From the NCBI GenBank assembly GCA_965279255.1, contig OZ257146.1, positions 2,914,001 to 2,978,000 of the forward strand: a stretch of 64,000 nt of DNA. The letters are read 5' to 3'. Positions within the stretch are counted from its first letter, which is position 1; every line of letters begins with the position of its first letter. The notes below the pieces were generated by a model. The model worked only from the letters and a program-made list of their open reading frames with translations. It had not been told where the DNA came from and did no database searches. Origin of the DNA: CAMFLJ01 sp965279255. Lineage in GTDB: Bacteria > Actinomycetota > Acidimicrobiia > Acidimicrobiales > Acidimicrobilacustridaceae. A program made the translations under genes and the position numbers. Positions 16,350-24,125 of this stretch are shown piece after piece.

Positions 16350-17876
16350 TCAGATCGTGCCGGCGGCGAGGCGGCTCCGCACCTCGACCGCCCGCTTGCG
16401 CACGGCGGGCAGGTCCTTCAGCCGCCGCATCGAGGCGAGCTGGTTGCCCAGGCGATGGTTGCCGCGGAGAGCCTCCTCGTTGCGGGCCAGGAAGTCCCAG
16501 TAGAGGGTCGTGAACGGGCAGGCGAGGTCACCCACCCGCGTGCCCGGGTCGAAGCGGCAGTGCCCGCAGTGGTCGGTCATCCGCTTCAGATATGCCCCAC
16601 CGGAGGCGTAGGGCTTGGTGGCCATGCGGCCCCCGTCGGCGTGCAGCGCCATGCCGATGACGTTGGGCAGCATCACCCACTCGGCGCCGTCGACGAAGCC
16701 GGCCCACATCCACTCCACCAGCTCCTGCGGCCGCACGCCGGCGGTCAGTGAGAGGTTGCCGAGCACCATCAGCCGCTCGATGTGGTGCACCCAGCCCCGG
16801 TCGTGGAGCGCCCCGACGGTGTGGCCCACGCAGGCCATGTCGGTGGCCGCGCCGGTGAAGGCGGGGGGCAGGGGCTGGTCGGCGTGGAGTCCGTTCTCGT
16901 CGCGGTAGGTCGGCATCCACTGCCAGTAGAGGCCCCAGACGTACTCCCTCCAGCCGATGACCTGGCGGATGAAGCCCTCGGCCGACGCCAGGGGCACGGC
17001 GCCGGACCGGAAGGCGGCCTCGGCCGCGACGACCACCTCCTCCGGGTCGAGCAGGCCCAGGTTCAGGTAGGGGCTGAGGGTGGAGTGGGCCATCTTCCAT
17101 TCCGCCCGCACGACGGCGTCCTCGTGGGGGCCGAACAGGGGCAGCACCTCGGCCACGAACCGGTCGAGGCGGCGGAGGGCGCCGGCCCGGTCGGTGGCCC
17201 ACGTGCCGTCGGGCGGGGCACCGAAGGCGCCCGGACACCGCTGCTCGATGTCGGCCATCACCCCGCGGTCGAGGTCGTCGAGCTCGTCGACCACGGGCTC
17301 CGGCCAGCTGCGACCGTCGCGGGGAGGCGGCTCGCGGTTCTCGGCGTCGAAGTTCCAGCGACCGCCGACGGGGTCGGGGCCGTCCATCAGCACGTCGAGG
17401 CGGCGGCGTTGCCAGCGGTAGAAGTCCTCCATCCGGGGCGACGGGCGCCCCGCCATCCATCGGGCGAAGTCGTCCTCGCCACAGAGGAACTGCTCGTTGG
17501 GCACGACCTCGACCCCGGCGGCGGTTAGCATCATGCGGCCGTCCCACGACATCGGGCTCATGGCCACCACCGCATCGGGGCGGTGCTCGCGGCGGTGCGC
17601 CTCCAGCCCGGCCCGCAACGTCGGAGCGACACGGAGGTCGACGTCGAAGCCCTCGGCGGTCAGCTCGAGCGCGAACCGCCGCATGGAGGCCAGCACCAGG
17701 TGGAGGCGCTGACGGTGCCACGGCTTCGACGCCGCCTTCGCCGTGCTCTCGACCAGGAGCACCCGGGCCTCACCCGGGCGGCGGTCACGGAGGGGCCCGA
17801 CGTCGCGGCGCAGCTGGTCACCGAGCACCCAGACCGTGTCCACGCCGGAACGGTACGGCGGCCTCTCATCCGGCAC
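16350..17876 (-). CDS. FeS-type photolyase/cryptochrome (PhrB-like, FeS-BCP)
   Basis: A 508-residue member of the iron-sulfur bacterial cryptochrome/photolyase group, which repairs (6-4) photoproducts in the characterised PhrB. The N-terminal Rossmann domain starts VWVLGDQL, and the FAD-binding helical domain contains EGFIRQVIGWREYVWGLYW and HHIERLMVLGN. Four cysteines near the C-terminus (DMACVGH, DHCGHCRF, DLACPF) match the [4Fe-4S] ligands of the family. The start could be ATG 17876 or GTG 17843; only 23 bp separate the longer form from the divergent tetR gene. Confidence 0.92.
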   Translation of the reverse strand: MPDERPPYRSGVDTVWVLGDQLRRDVGPLRDRRPGEARVLLVESTAKAASKPWHRQRLHLVLASMRRFALELTAEGFDVDLRVAPTLRAGLEAHRREHRPDAVVAMSPMSWDGRMMLTAAGVEVVPNEQFLCGEDDFARWMAGRPSPRMEDFYRWQRRRLDVLMDGPDPVGGRWNFDAENREPPPRDGRSWPEPVVDELDDLDRGVMADIEQRCPGAFGAPPDGTWATDRAGALRRLDRFVAEVLPLFGPHEDAVVRAEWKMAHSTLSPYLNLGLLDPEEVVVAAEAAFRSGAVPLASAEGFIRQVIGWREYVWGLYWQWMPTYRDENGLHADQPLPPAFTGAATDMACVGHTVGALHDRGWVHHIERLMVLGNLSLTAGVRPQELVEWMWAGFVDGAEWVMLPNVIGMALHADGGRMATKPYASGGAYLKRMTDHCGHCRFDPGTRVGDLACPFTTLYWDFLARNEEALRGNHRLGNQLASMRRLKDLPAVRKRAVEVRSRLAAGTI

Positions 17877-17899
17877 ACGGTCGGGGCAGACTTCTTGCC

Positions 17900-18514
17900 A
17901 TGGCCGACGTCGCCCACCCCACCCCGGTCGCAGCTGACCCCGGGGCGACGCGCAGCGCCAGGGCCGAACGCAGCCGCGCCGCCATCGCCGACGCCGCCCT
18001 CGAACTCCTCCGCGACGGCCATCTCCGTCCCACCGCCGGCCAGGTCGCCGCCCGGGCCGGCATCTCCGAGCGGCTCATCTACCACCACTTCACCGACCTC
18101 GAGGAGCTGTTCCAGGTGGTGGCGTCGCGCCAGGTGGCCGCGGTGCAGGACCGGAACCCGCCCATCCTCACCAGCGGGCCGCTCGACGCCCGGGTGCGGG
18201 CCGTCGTCGACGCCCGGGCCGACATGAACGAGTGGATCACCCCGGTGCGCCGGGCCAGCGTCGTGCGCGAGCCCTTCTCCGACGCCCTCGCCGCCAACCG
18301 GGCGGTGCTCAACGCAGGGAGCCGCCGCCTGGTCGCCGAGGTGTTCGCCATCGAGCTCGGCGCCATGGATCCCTCCGAGTCCGACGAGCTGCTGGCCGCG
18401 CTCGACCTGGCGCTCTCCTGGCCGGCGTGGGATGCCCTGCGGGTCCGTGGCTCGTCGGCCGACCAGGCCCGCCGGGTCGTCGAGCGCACCGTCCGGGCCC
18501 TCCTCGCCCCCTGA
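17900..18514 (+). CDS. TetR/AcrR family regulator
   Basis: A 204-residue regulator whose helix-turn-helix lies at about residues 40-65 (QVAARAGISERLIYHHF). The C-terminal ligand domain is of unknown specificity (VRRASVVREPFSDALAANRA). The start ATG 17900 follows CAGACT by seven bases. It is divergent from the photolyase gene with almost no spacer, so regulation of that gene is possible but unproven. Confidence 0.88.
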   Translation: MADVAHPTPVAADPGATRSARAERSRAAIADAALELLRDGHLRPTAGQVAARAGISERLIYHHFTDLEELFQVVASRQVAAVQDRNPPILTSGPLDARVRAVVDARADMNEWITPVRRASVVREPFSDALAANRAVLNAGSRRLVAEVFAIELGAMDPSESDELLAALDLALSWPAWDALRVRGSSADQARRVVERTVRALLAP

Positions 18515-18527
18515 CCCACCCACCCTC

Positions 18528-18566
18528 TGGCTCAGTACGTCACCACTGGCGTGACGAACTGAGCCA
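18528..18566. terminator. Stem-loop between convergent genes
   Basis: TGGCTCAGT (18528-18536) pairs with ACTGAGCCA (18558-18566), with GTCAC (18539-18543) and GTGAC (18551-18555) inside and CCACCC/GGGTGG outside. No T-tract. It lies between the stops of tetR and the methyltransferase gene and shares the TGGCTCA core with the stem-loops at 22 and 20468. Confidence 0.75.
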
Positions 18567-18586
18567 CGGGTGGGGACGGATCGGGC

Positions 18587-19312
18587 TCACGGGGGCGGGG
18601 GCGGGCCGGCGTGCTGGCGGACCCAGGTGTGCATGGCGATGCCGGCGGCCACGCCCACGTTGATCGACCGGGTCGAGCCGAACTGGGCGATCGAGCAGAC
18701 CATGGCCGCGGCGGCACACGCCTCGTCGGTGAGCCCCGGTCCCTCCTGCCCGAAGAGCAGCACGCAGCGCTCGGGCAGCTCGGCCGACTCGAGCGGCACC
18801 GCCCCCGGCACGATGTCGATCGCCACGATCGGGAGCCCCTCCCCCGCCGCCCAGGCCGCCAGGTCGGCGACGTCGGGGTGGTGGTGCACGTGGAGGTAGC
18901 GATCGGTGACCATCGCGCCCCGGCGGTTGTAGCGGCGCCGGCCCACGACGTGGACCCCGGCGGCGTTGAAGGCGTTGGCGGTGCGGATCACCGTGCCGAT
19001 GTTGAGGTCGTGCTGCCAGTTCTCGATGGCGACGTGGAACGGGTGCCGGCGGGTGTCGAGCTCGGCGACGACGGCCTCGTTCGACCAGTAGCGGTAGCGG
19101 TCGGCGACGTTGCGGCGGTCGCCCTCGGCCAACAGCACCGGGTCGAGGCGCGGGTCGTCGGGCCACGGCTCGGGATGGGGACCGACCCCGACCTCGCGAC
19201 CGTCGGCGACCTCGGCGGTCGGCGCGTCGCCCCCCTGATGCCCGTCGGACGAGTCGACGCCCGTACCCTCGTCGGCGATGTCCGCCCTCCTCCGCTCCGA
19301 TGACCCCGCCAT
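18587..19312 (-). CDS. SpoU/TrmH family RNA 2'-O-ribose methyltransferase
   Basis: A 241-residue SPOUT methyltransferase. Motif 1 is ENWQHDLNIGTVIRTANAFN, motif 2 is VLLFGQEGPGLTDEA, and motif 3 is IAQFGSTRSINVGVAAGIAM, forming the trefoil-knot SAM site. It probably methylates a tRNA or rRNA ribose; the target is not readable. The first ~60 residues are acidic and low-complexity. The ATG at 19312 overlaps the divergent lipoprotein gene by 35 bp, so a start further inside is possible, although no convincing ATG or GTG was found there. Confidence 0.85.
   Translation of the reverse strand: MAGSSERRRADIADEGTGVDSSDGHQGGDAPTAEVADGREVGVGPHPEPWPDDPRLDPVLLAEGDRRNVADRYRYWSNEAVVAELDTRRHPFHVAIENWQHDLNIGTVIRTANAFNAAGVHVVGRRRYNRRGAMVTDRYLHVHHHPDVADLAAWAAGEGLPIVAIDIVPGAVPLESAELPERCVLLFGQEGPGLTDEACAAAAMVCSIAQFGSTRSINVGVAAGIAMHTWVRQHAGPPPPP
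19264..19269 (+). promoter_or_regulatory. -10 hexamer of a leaderless promoter
   Basis: TACCCT ends eight bases before the ATG at 19278. It is one of many start codons in the window with this arrangement. Confidence 0.5.
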
Positions 19313-20462
19313 CGTGGCACCCGGCCCGGTCCTCGCCGGCTGCCGGCACGGGCGACGTCGCCCGGCACTGCTGGTCGCGGTCGTGGTGATCGCCTCGTCG
19401 CTGCTGCTCGGCGCCTGCGGCGTGGGCCGGGCCGACCCCTCCGAGTCGGCGAGCGACGACCAGCTCCAGACCACCGAGGGCACCTTCCCCGCCGTCACGT
19501 TCCAGCTGGTCAACGACCGCTTCCAGGCCCGGCTGTCCGATGCCGGCCTCGCCGACGGCCTGCTGATCGTCGACAGCTCCCGCGACGGCAGGGAGGAGAC
19601 CCAGATGTTCGGCCAGGGCGCCACCACCGGCGCCACGACGGTGCCCATGGCCGAGACCTCGATGCTGCCCACCACCGTCGTGCTGCTCTCGCTGGTCGAC
19701 GACGGGACCCTCTCGCTCGACGAGCCGATCGGTCCGACGCTCCCGTGGCTCGACGGCCCCGCCGGCGCCATCACGCTGCGCCAGCTGCTCTCCCACACCT
19801 CGGGACTACCTGCATCGGTCGGGTGCGCCGAGCCGACCCCGTCGGCCTGCGACGCCGCCATCGCCGCCGCCCCGCTGATCGAGGCCCCGGGCGAGGGCTT
19901 CCACGTCACCGACCTCGACGCCCACGTGGCGGCCCGCCTGGCCGAGACCGCCACCGGGACGCCGTGGCCCGAGCTGTTCGCCGAGCGGGTGACCGCACCG
20001 GCGGGGATGAGCGTCACGACCTATGCCGGCCCCTCGACCACCGGTGGGCTCGTCGCCGTCGACGGCACGACCAGCCCCGACGACCTCGGTCGCCTCCTCA
20101 CGGTCGTCCGTGACGGCGGCCTGTCGACGACGGGGGCCCGCGTGCTCTCCGAGGAGTCGGTCCGCCAGATGCTGCTCGACCAGACCGTCCGCCTCGACAC
20201 CCACACCGAGGCGTGGGTGGCCGAGACCGGGGTGCCGACCTACGGGCTCGGCGTGTGGCGCGACCGCCTGCGGGGCGACGACGTGGCGTCGGTCGTGTCG
20301 GCCCCCAACCGCTACGGCCTCTACCCGTTCGTCGACGTGGGCCGCTCGGCGTGGGGCATCGTCGTGGTCGACGACCGGGTGAGCCCCCGGGCGTCCACCG
20401 TCAGCTCGTCGGCCGTCATCGCCCAGCTCAGCGCCGCCGCCCTCCGCAACTCCCCCGACTGA
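19278..20462 (+). CDS. Lipoprotein with inactive serine beta-lactamase-like fold
   Basis: A 394-residue exported protein with signal sequence and lipobox LLLGAC (Cys about 47). The body follows the class C beta-lactamase/DD-peptidase family, including LRQLLSHTSGLP and the helix TTVVLLSLVDDGTLSLDEPIG. The catalytic SxxK is lost: in the aligned place the sequence reads ETSMLP, with Thr for the nucleophile and Leu for Lys. The YxN motif is also replaced (FHVTD). It is therefore probably a binding or structural protein of the cell envelope rather than an enzyme. Start ATG 19278 follows TACCCT. Confidence 0.8.
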   Translation: MSALLRSDDPAIVAPGPVLAGCRHGRRRPALLVAVVVIASSLLLGACGVGRADPSESASDDQLQTTEGTFPAVTFQLVNDRFQARLSDAGLADGLLIVDSSRDGREETQMFGQGATTGATTVPMAETSMLPTTVVLLSLVDDGTLSLDEPIGPTLPWLDGPAGAITLRQLLSHTSGLPASVGCAEPTPSACDAAIAAAPLIEAPGEGFHVTDLDAHVAARLAETATGTPWPELFAERVTAPAGMSVTTYAGPSTTGGLVAVDGTTSPDDLGRLLTVVRDGGLSTTGARVLSEESVRQMLLDQTVRLDTHTEAWVAETGVPTYGLGVWRDRLRGDDVASVVSAPNRYGLYPFVDVGRSAWGIVVVDDRVSPRASTVSSSAVIAQLSAAALRNSPD

Positions 20463-20467
20463 CCCCG

Positions 20468-20514
20468 AAGCTGGCTCAGTCCGGTGCGGTCTCCGCACCG
20501 CGGTGAGCCAGCTT
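20468..20514. terminator. Stem-loop between convergent genes
   Basis: AAGCTGGCTCA (20468-20478) pairs with TGAGCCAGCTT (20504-20514), and CGGTGCGG (20482-20489) pairs with CCGCACCG (20493-20500). It begins six bases after the lipoprotein stop and precedes the hemC stop. It carries the TGGCTCA core shared with two other stem-loops. Confidence 0.78.
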
Positions 20515-20528
20515 GGGAGGGGTGGGCG

Positions 20529-21458
20529 TCAGCGGATGAGGAGGGAGGCGCCGCCGGCGTCGTCGAGCAGGAAGCGGGCGAGCGCCCGACCCACCGACTC
20601 GGCCTCGGCGACCGGCACCGACCGGCGTTCGCGCAGCACGACGTGGCCGTCCATCGAGGCGAGCAGGCCTTCGATGGCGAGCACGTCGCCGTCGACGGTG
20701 GCGAAGGCTCCGGCGGGCAGGTCGCAGTCGCCGCCCAGCTCGGAGAGGAACGCCCGCTCGGCGTCGATGGCGACGCGGCTCGGGCCGTGCTCGATCGCCG
20801 CCAGCAGGTCACGAGCCACCGCATCGTCGGTGCGGCACTCGACGGCGAGGGCGCCCTGGGCGACCTGCGGCAGCATCACCGAGGGCTCGAGCACCTCGAC
20901 GACGCGATCGCCGAGATCGAGCTCCAACCGCTCGACCGCGGCAGCGGCCATCACGATGGCGTCGAACTCCGAGGCCTTCGCCAGGCGGGTGGCGATGTTG
21001 CCCCGCAGCCCGGTGAAGGTGAGATCGGGCCGCAGCCAGGCCAGCTGGGCCCGGCGACGCACCGAGCCGGTGGCGACCAGGCCGCCGACCGGAAGGCCGT
21101 CGAGGGTCGAGCCGACCAGCACGTCGCGGGGGTCGGCCCGCTCGGGCACGGCCGCCAGCACCAGCTCATCGGGCGTCAGCGCGGGGAGGTCCTTGCCCGA
21201 GTGCACGGCGAGGTCGGCCCGGCCGTCGAGCACCGCGGCCTGGACCTCCTTCACGAACACGCCCTTGCCGCCCATCTCCCAGATCGGGATGTCGAGGCGG
21301 GCGTCGGCGACGGTCTCGACGATGACCTTCTCGACGGTGACCTCGACGCCCCGTTCACGGCCGACGGCGGCCAGCAGTGCGGTGACGTGATCGGTCTGCC
21401 AGAGCGCCAGCGCGCTGCCGCGGGTCGCGGCCCGGAGGTGCACCGCCTGATCGGCCAC
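20529..21458 (-). CDS. hemC: Hydroxymethylbilane synthase (porphobilinogen deaminase)
   Basis: A 309-residue enzyme joining four porphobilinogens into hydroxymethylbilane. ATRGSALALWQT at the N-terminus, the active-site HSGKDLP (usual HSLKDLP) and TGLRGNIATRL are conserved. The Cys that carries the dipyrromethane cofactor sits in LGGDCDLPAGA near residue 250. GTG start at 21458. It is the last gene of the rex-sirohaem dehydrogenase-hemA-hemC operon, 14 bp after hemA. Confidence 0.96.
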   Translation of the reverse strand: MADQAVHLRAATRGSALALWQTDHVTALLAAVGRERGVEVTVEKVIVETVADARLDIPIWEMGGKGVFVKEVQAAVLDGRADLAVHSGKDLPALTPDELVLAAVPERADPRDVLVGSTLDGLPVGGLVATGSVRRRAQLAWLRPDLTFTGLRGNIATRLAKASEFDAIVMAAAAVERLELDLGDRVVEVLEPSVMLPQVAQGALAVECRTDDAVARDLLAAIEHGPSRVAIDAERAFLSELGGDCDLPAGAFATVDGDVLAIEGLLASMDGHVVLRERRSVPVAEAESVGRALARFLLDDAGGASLLIR

Positions 21459-21472
21459 GGATCGTTCGCCGG

Positions 21473-22732
21473 CTACAGGTCGAAGAGGTCGCGCAGGGCC
21501 TCGGCCAGGCGCTCGCCCTTGGGCGTGCCGGCGGCGTCCTTCAGGCCCACGGTGGGCTGGTGCAGGAGCTTGGCGACGATGCCGTGGGTGAGGGCTTCGA
21601 CGGCCTCGAGCTGACGCTCGTCGAGCTCGCCGAGCTTGGCCCGGTAGCGGTCGAGCTCGGCCCGGCGGACCGAGTCGGCCTGCTCGTGCAGGGCGGCGAC
21701 GAGCGGGGCGACCTCACGAGCGGAGCTGACGCCCATGTAGCGCTCGAGCTCCTCGCCGACCATGGTGCGCACCCCGGCGACCTCACGGCGGCGCTCGGCC
21801 TGGCCGGCCTCGGCGAAGGCCCGCAGGTCGTCCATGTCGAGGAGGGTGATGCCCGGCAGGTCGGCGGCGGTGGGGTCGACGTCGCGGGGCACGGCCACGT
21901 CGACGATCAGCAGCGGACGACCGTCGCGGGCGGCCATCACCCGGGCCAGGTCGGCGTGCTCGATGAGCATCGACGAGGCACCGGTGCCGGTGAGCAGCAG
22001 GTCGACCTCGGCGAGGGAGGAGTCGAGGTCGGCGAGGCGGATGGCCCGGCCGTCGACCCGGGTGGCGAGGTCGAAGGCCCGCTCCCAGGTGCGGTTGGCG
22101 ACCCGGATGTCGGTGACACCGTTGGTGGCGAGCGAGCGGACCATGCCCTCGCCCATGTCGCCGGCGCCCATGACGAGGATCGAACGGCCCTGGAGCTCAC
22201 CGAGGCGCTCGGCGGCCATGGCCACCGCGGCGGTGGACACCGAGGCGACGTGGCGCCCGATGCCGGTCTCGGTGCGGGCCCGCTTGCCGACCTCGAGGGC
22301 GTGACGGAACAGCAGGTTCAGCTGCGACCCGGCGGCCTCCTCGGCCTGGGCCCGCTCCCACGCGACCCGGACCTGGCCGAGGATCTCGGCCTCGCCGATC
22401 ACGGCGGAGTCGAGCCCGGCGGCCACCGAGAACAGGTGGGAGGCGGCATCGGCACCGTCGTGCACGTAGAGGTGGTCGGCCAGCTCCTCGGGCGGCACGA
22501 AGGCCAGCTCGGAGAAGAAGGTGCGCAGATCGGCGTAGGCCGGGTGGAACTTCTCGGCGACGACGTAGACCTCGGAGCGGTTGCACGTCGACAGCACGAC
22601 GGCCTCGCTCACGTGATCGCGGCTCATGACGTCGTGCAACGCCTTGGGCAGGCGCGACTCGTCGATGGTCACGCGCTCGAGCAGATCGAGCGGCACCGTT
22701 CGATGGTTCAGTCCGAGGACGACGACAGACAC
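21473..22732 (-). CDS. hemA: Glutamyl-tRNA reductase
   Basis: A 419-residue NADPH-dependent enzyme making glutamate-1-semialdehyde, the first committed C5 step of tetrapyrrole synthesis. The catalytic Cys is in STCNRSEVYVV (near residue 50), the NADPH Rossmann loop is VMGAGDMGEGM, and the C-terminal helices form the dimer domain. The GTG start at 22732 lies inside the 3' end of the upstream gene (25-bp overlap), implying coupling. Rex, encoded first in the operon, may tie haem synthesis to the NADH/NAD+ ratio. Confidence 0.96.
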   Translation of the reverse strand: MSVVVLGLNHRTVPLDLLERVTIDESRLPKALHDVMSRDHVSEAVVLSTCNRSEVYVVAEKFHPAYADLRTFFSELAFVPPEELADHLYVHDGADAASHLFSVAAGLDSAVIGEAEILGQVRVAWERAQAEEAAGSQLNLLFRHALEVGKRARTETGIGRHVASVSTAAVAMAAERLGELQGRSILVMGAGDMGEGMVRSLATNGVTDIRVANRTWERAFDLATRVDGRAIRLADLDSSLAEVDLLLTGTGASSMLIEHADLARVMAARDGRPLLIVDVAVPRDVDPTAADLPGITLLDMDDLRAFAEAGQAERRREVAGVRTMVGEELERYMGVSSAREVAPLVAALHEQADSVRRAELDRYRAKLGELDERQLEAVEALTHGIVAKLLHQPTVGLKDAAGTPKGERLAEALRDLFDL

Positions 22733-23343
22733 GCCTGGAGGCGCTCCTTGGCTTCGGCGAGGCGGCCCTCGCGTACGAGTTCAAGCATCCCCGAATCCAG
22801 TGCTCCCTGCCAGTCGAGGCCCTCGGTCGGGACACCTTCGCGCTGCAGACGGGTGCGCTCCTCGGCCAGGATGCCCATCAGCGTGAGGTACTCCGGCCCG
22901 ATCTCGGTGCTGAACCGGCGCCGCAGCCAGGTGGCCATGGCGGGCGAGTTGCCTCCCGTGGCGAAGGTGACGAGCAGCGGGCCCTGACGCACCCGCGATG
23001 GCAGCGTGAAGGCGCAATTGGCCGGATCGTCGGCGCTGTTGACCCACACCCCGGCCTCCTCGCCCTCGAGGAACACCTGGTGGTTGACCGCCGGATCGTC
23101 GGTGGCGGTGATCGCCAGCCGGTAGCCCGTGACCTCGCCGGACTCGTACCGACGGGTGTGGCAGATGACCCCGTCGATGGCGGCCGTGTCGGGGTCGATC
23201 CGGGGCGCCACGATGTGGACCTCGGCCCCGCACGCCGCCAGCTCGCGGGCCTTCTGGGCCGCCACCGGGCCCCCGCCGACCACCAGGCACCGCCGCCCGG
23301 CCACCACGAGGTTCACGGGGTACAGCGGTGCGTCGACTGGCAT
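22708..23343 (-). CDS. Precorrin-2 dehydrogenase / sirohydrochlorin ferrochelatase-type protein
   Basis: A 211-residue homologue of the N-terminal half of CysG (Met8p type). It begins PLYPVNLVVAGRRCLVVGGG, with an NAD-binding GGGPVAAQKA, and contains TATDDPAVNHQVF and FATGGNSPAMATWLRRR. These are the marks of the NAD-dependent dehydrogenase that makes sirohydrochlorin for sirohaem. The ATG at 23343 shares one base with the rex stop (TGATG). The C-terminal ~50 residues are helical and variable. Confidence 0.9.
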   Translation of the reverse strand: MPVDAPLYPVNLVVAGRRCLVVGGGPVAAQKARELAACGAEVHIVAPRIDPDTAAIDGVICHTRRYESGEVTGYRLAITATDDPAVNHQVFLEGEEAGVWVNSADDPANCAFTLPSRVRQGPLLVTFATGGNSPAMATWLRRRFSTEIGPEYLTLMGILAEERTRLQREGVPTEGLDWQGALDSGMLELVREGRLAEAKERLQACLSSSSD

Positions 23344-24032
23344 CAGGCCACGGGCTCCGAGGCGTCGAGCGGGCGCGGCGTCGGCGGACCGTCGCCGTTG
23401 TCGCCCCGCTGGCGGTAGAAGCTCAGGATCTGCAGCTCGAGGGCCAGGTCGACCTTGCGCAGCGAGGCCTCGGGCGGGACGTTGATCACCGTCGGAGCGA
23501 AGTTGAGGATCGAGGTGATGCCGGCCGCCACGAGCCGGTCGGCGACCTCCTGAGCCCCGACCGACGGGGTGGCGATGATGCCGATGGCGATGCCCAGCTC
23601 GGCCGCCAGCTGCGGCAGGTCGTCGAGGTGGTGGATCTCGAGGTCGCCGAAGGTCGTGCCCACCTTGGCCCGGTCGGCGTCGACCAGCGCCGCCACGGGG
23701 AAGCCCCGGTCGCCGAAGCCGCCGTAGTTGGCGAGAGCGGCACCCAGGTTGCCGATGCCGACGATGACGACCGGCCAGTCCTTGGTGAGGCCCAGCTCGC
23801 GGCTCATCTGGAACAGGAGGTACTCGACGTCGTAGCCCACGCCCCGGGTGCCGTAGGAGCCCAGGTAGGAGAGGTCCTTGCGGACCTTGGCGGCGTTGAC
23901 CCCGGCCAGCTCGGCGAGGCGCTCCGACGAGATGGTGGCCACCTGCTCGGCGTTCACCTCCACGAGGGTGCGCAGATAGACCGGCAGACGGGCCACCGTG
24001 GCCTCGGGGATACGACGACGTGACCGGTCCAC
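23343..24032 (-). CDS. rex: Redox-sensing transcriptional repressor Rex
   Basis: A 229-residue NADH sensor. The winged helix (about 1-75) includes LAGVNAAKVRKDLSYLGSYG, and the Rossmann domain has VIVGIGNLGAALANYGG. NADH binding releases DNA, so target genes are induced when respiration is limited. The GTG start at 24032 follows TAGCGT by six bases, implying a leaderless message. A palindrome with the Rex half-site TTCACAA lies at 24057-24070, suggesting autoregulation of the heme operon it heads. Confidence 0.95.
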   Translation of the reverse strand: MDRSRRRIPEATVARLPVYLRTLVEVNAEQVATISSERLAELAGVNAAKVRKDLSYLGSYGTRGVGYDVEYLLFQMSRELGLTKDWPVVIVGIGNLGAALANYGGFGDRGFPVAALVDADRAKVGTTFGDLEIHHLDDLPQLAAELGIAIGIIATPSVGAQEVADRLVAAGITSILNFAPTVINVPPEASLRKVDLALELQILSFYRQRGDNGDGPPTPRPLDASEPVA

Positions 24033-24038
24033 GCCCCC

Positions 24039-24044
24039 ACGCTA
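24039..24044 (-). promoter_or_regulatory. -10 hexamer of the rex operon
   Basis: On the minus strand TAGCGT ends six bases before the GTG start of rex, the leaderless arrangement. Confidence 0.5.
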
Positions 24045-24056
24045 TCGACGTCGTTC

Positions 24057-24070
24057 CTTTGTTCACAAAG
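24057..24070. promoter_or_regulatory. Candidate Rex operator
   Basis: CTTTGTTCACAAAG is a palindrome (CTTTG/CAAAG) that contains one full Rex half-site, TTCACAA. It lies 25-38 bp upstream of rex and between rex and the divergent gene at 24126. The second half-site is imperfect compared with known actinobacterial Rex boxes. Confidence 0.55.
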
Positions 24071-24113
24071 TCTCATGCGTGCTCCCGCCTTCGGCGGTGG
24101 CAGCGGCCGGCCG

Positions 24114-24119
24114 TAGGCT
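24114..24119 (+). promoter_or_regulatory. -10 hexamer of a leaderless promoter
   Basis: TAGGCT ends six bases before the ATG at 24126. Confidence 0.5.
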
Positions 24120-24125
24120 GGGGTG

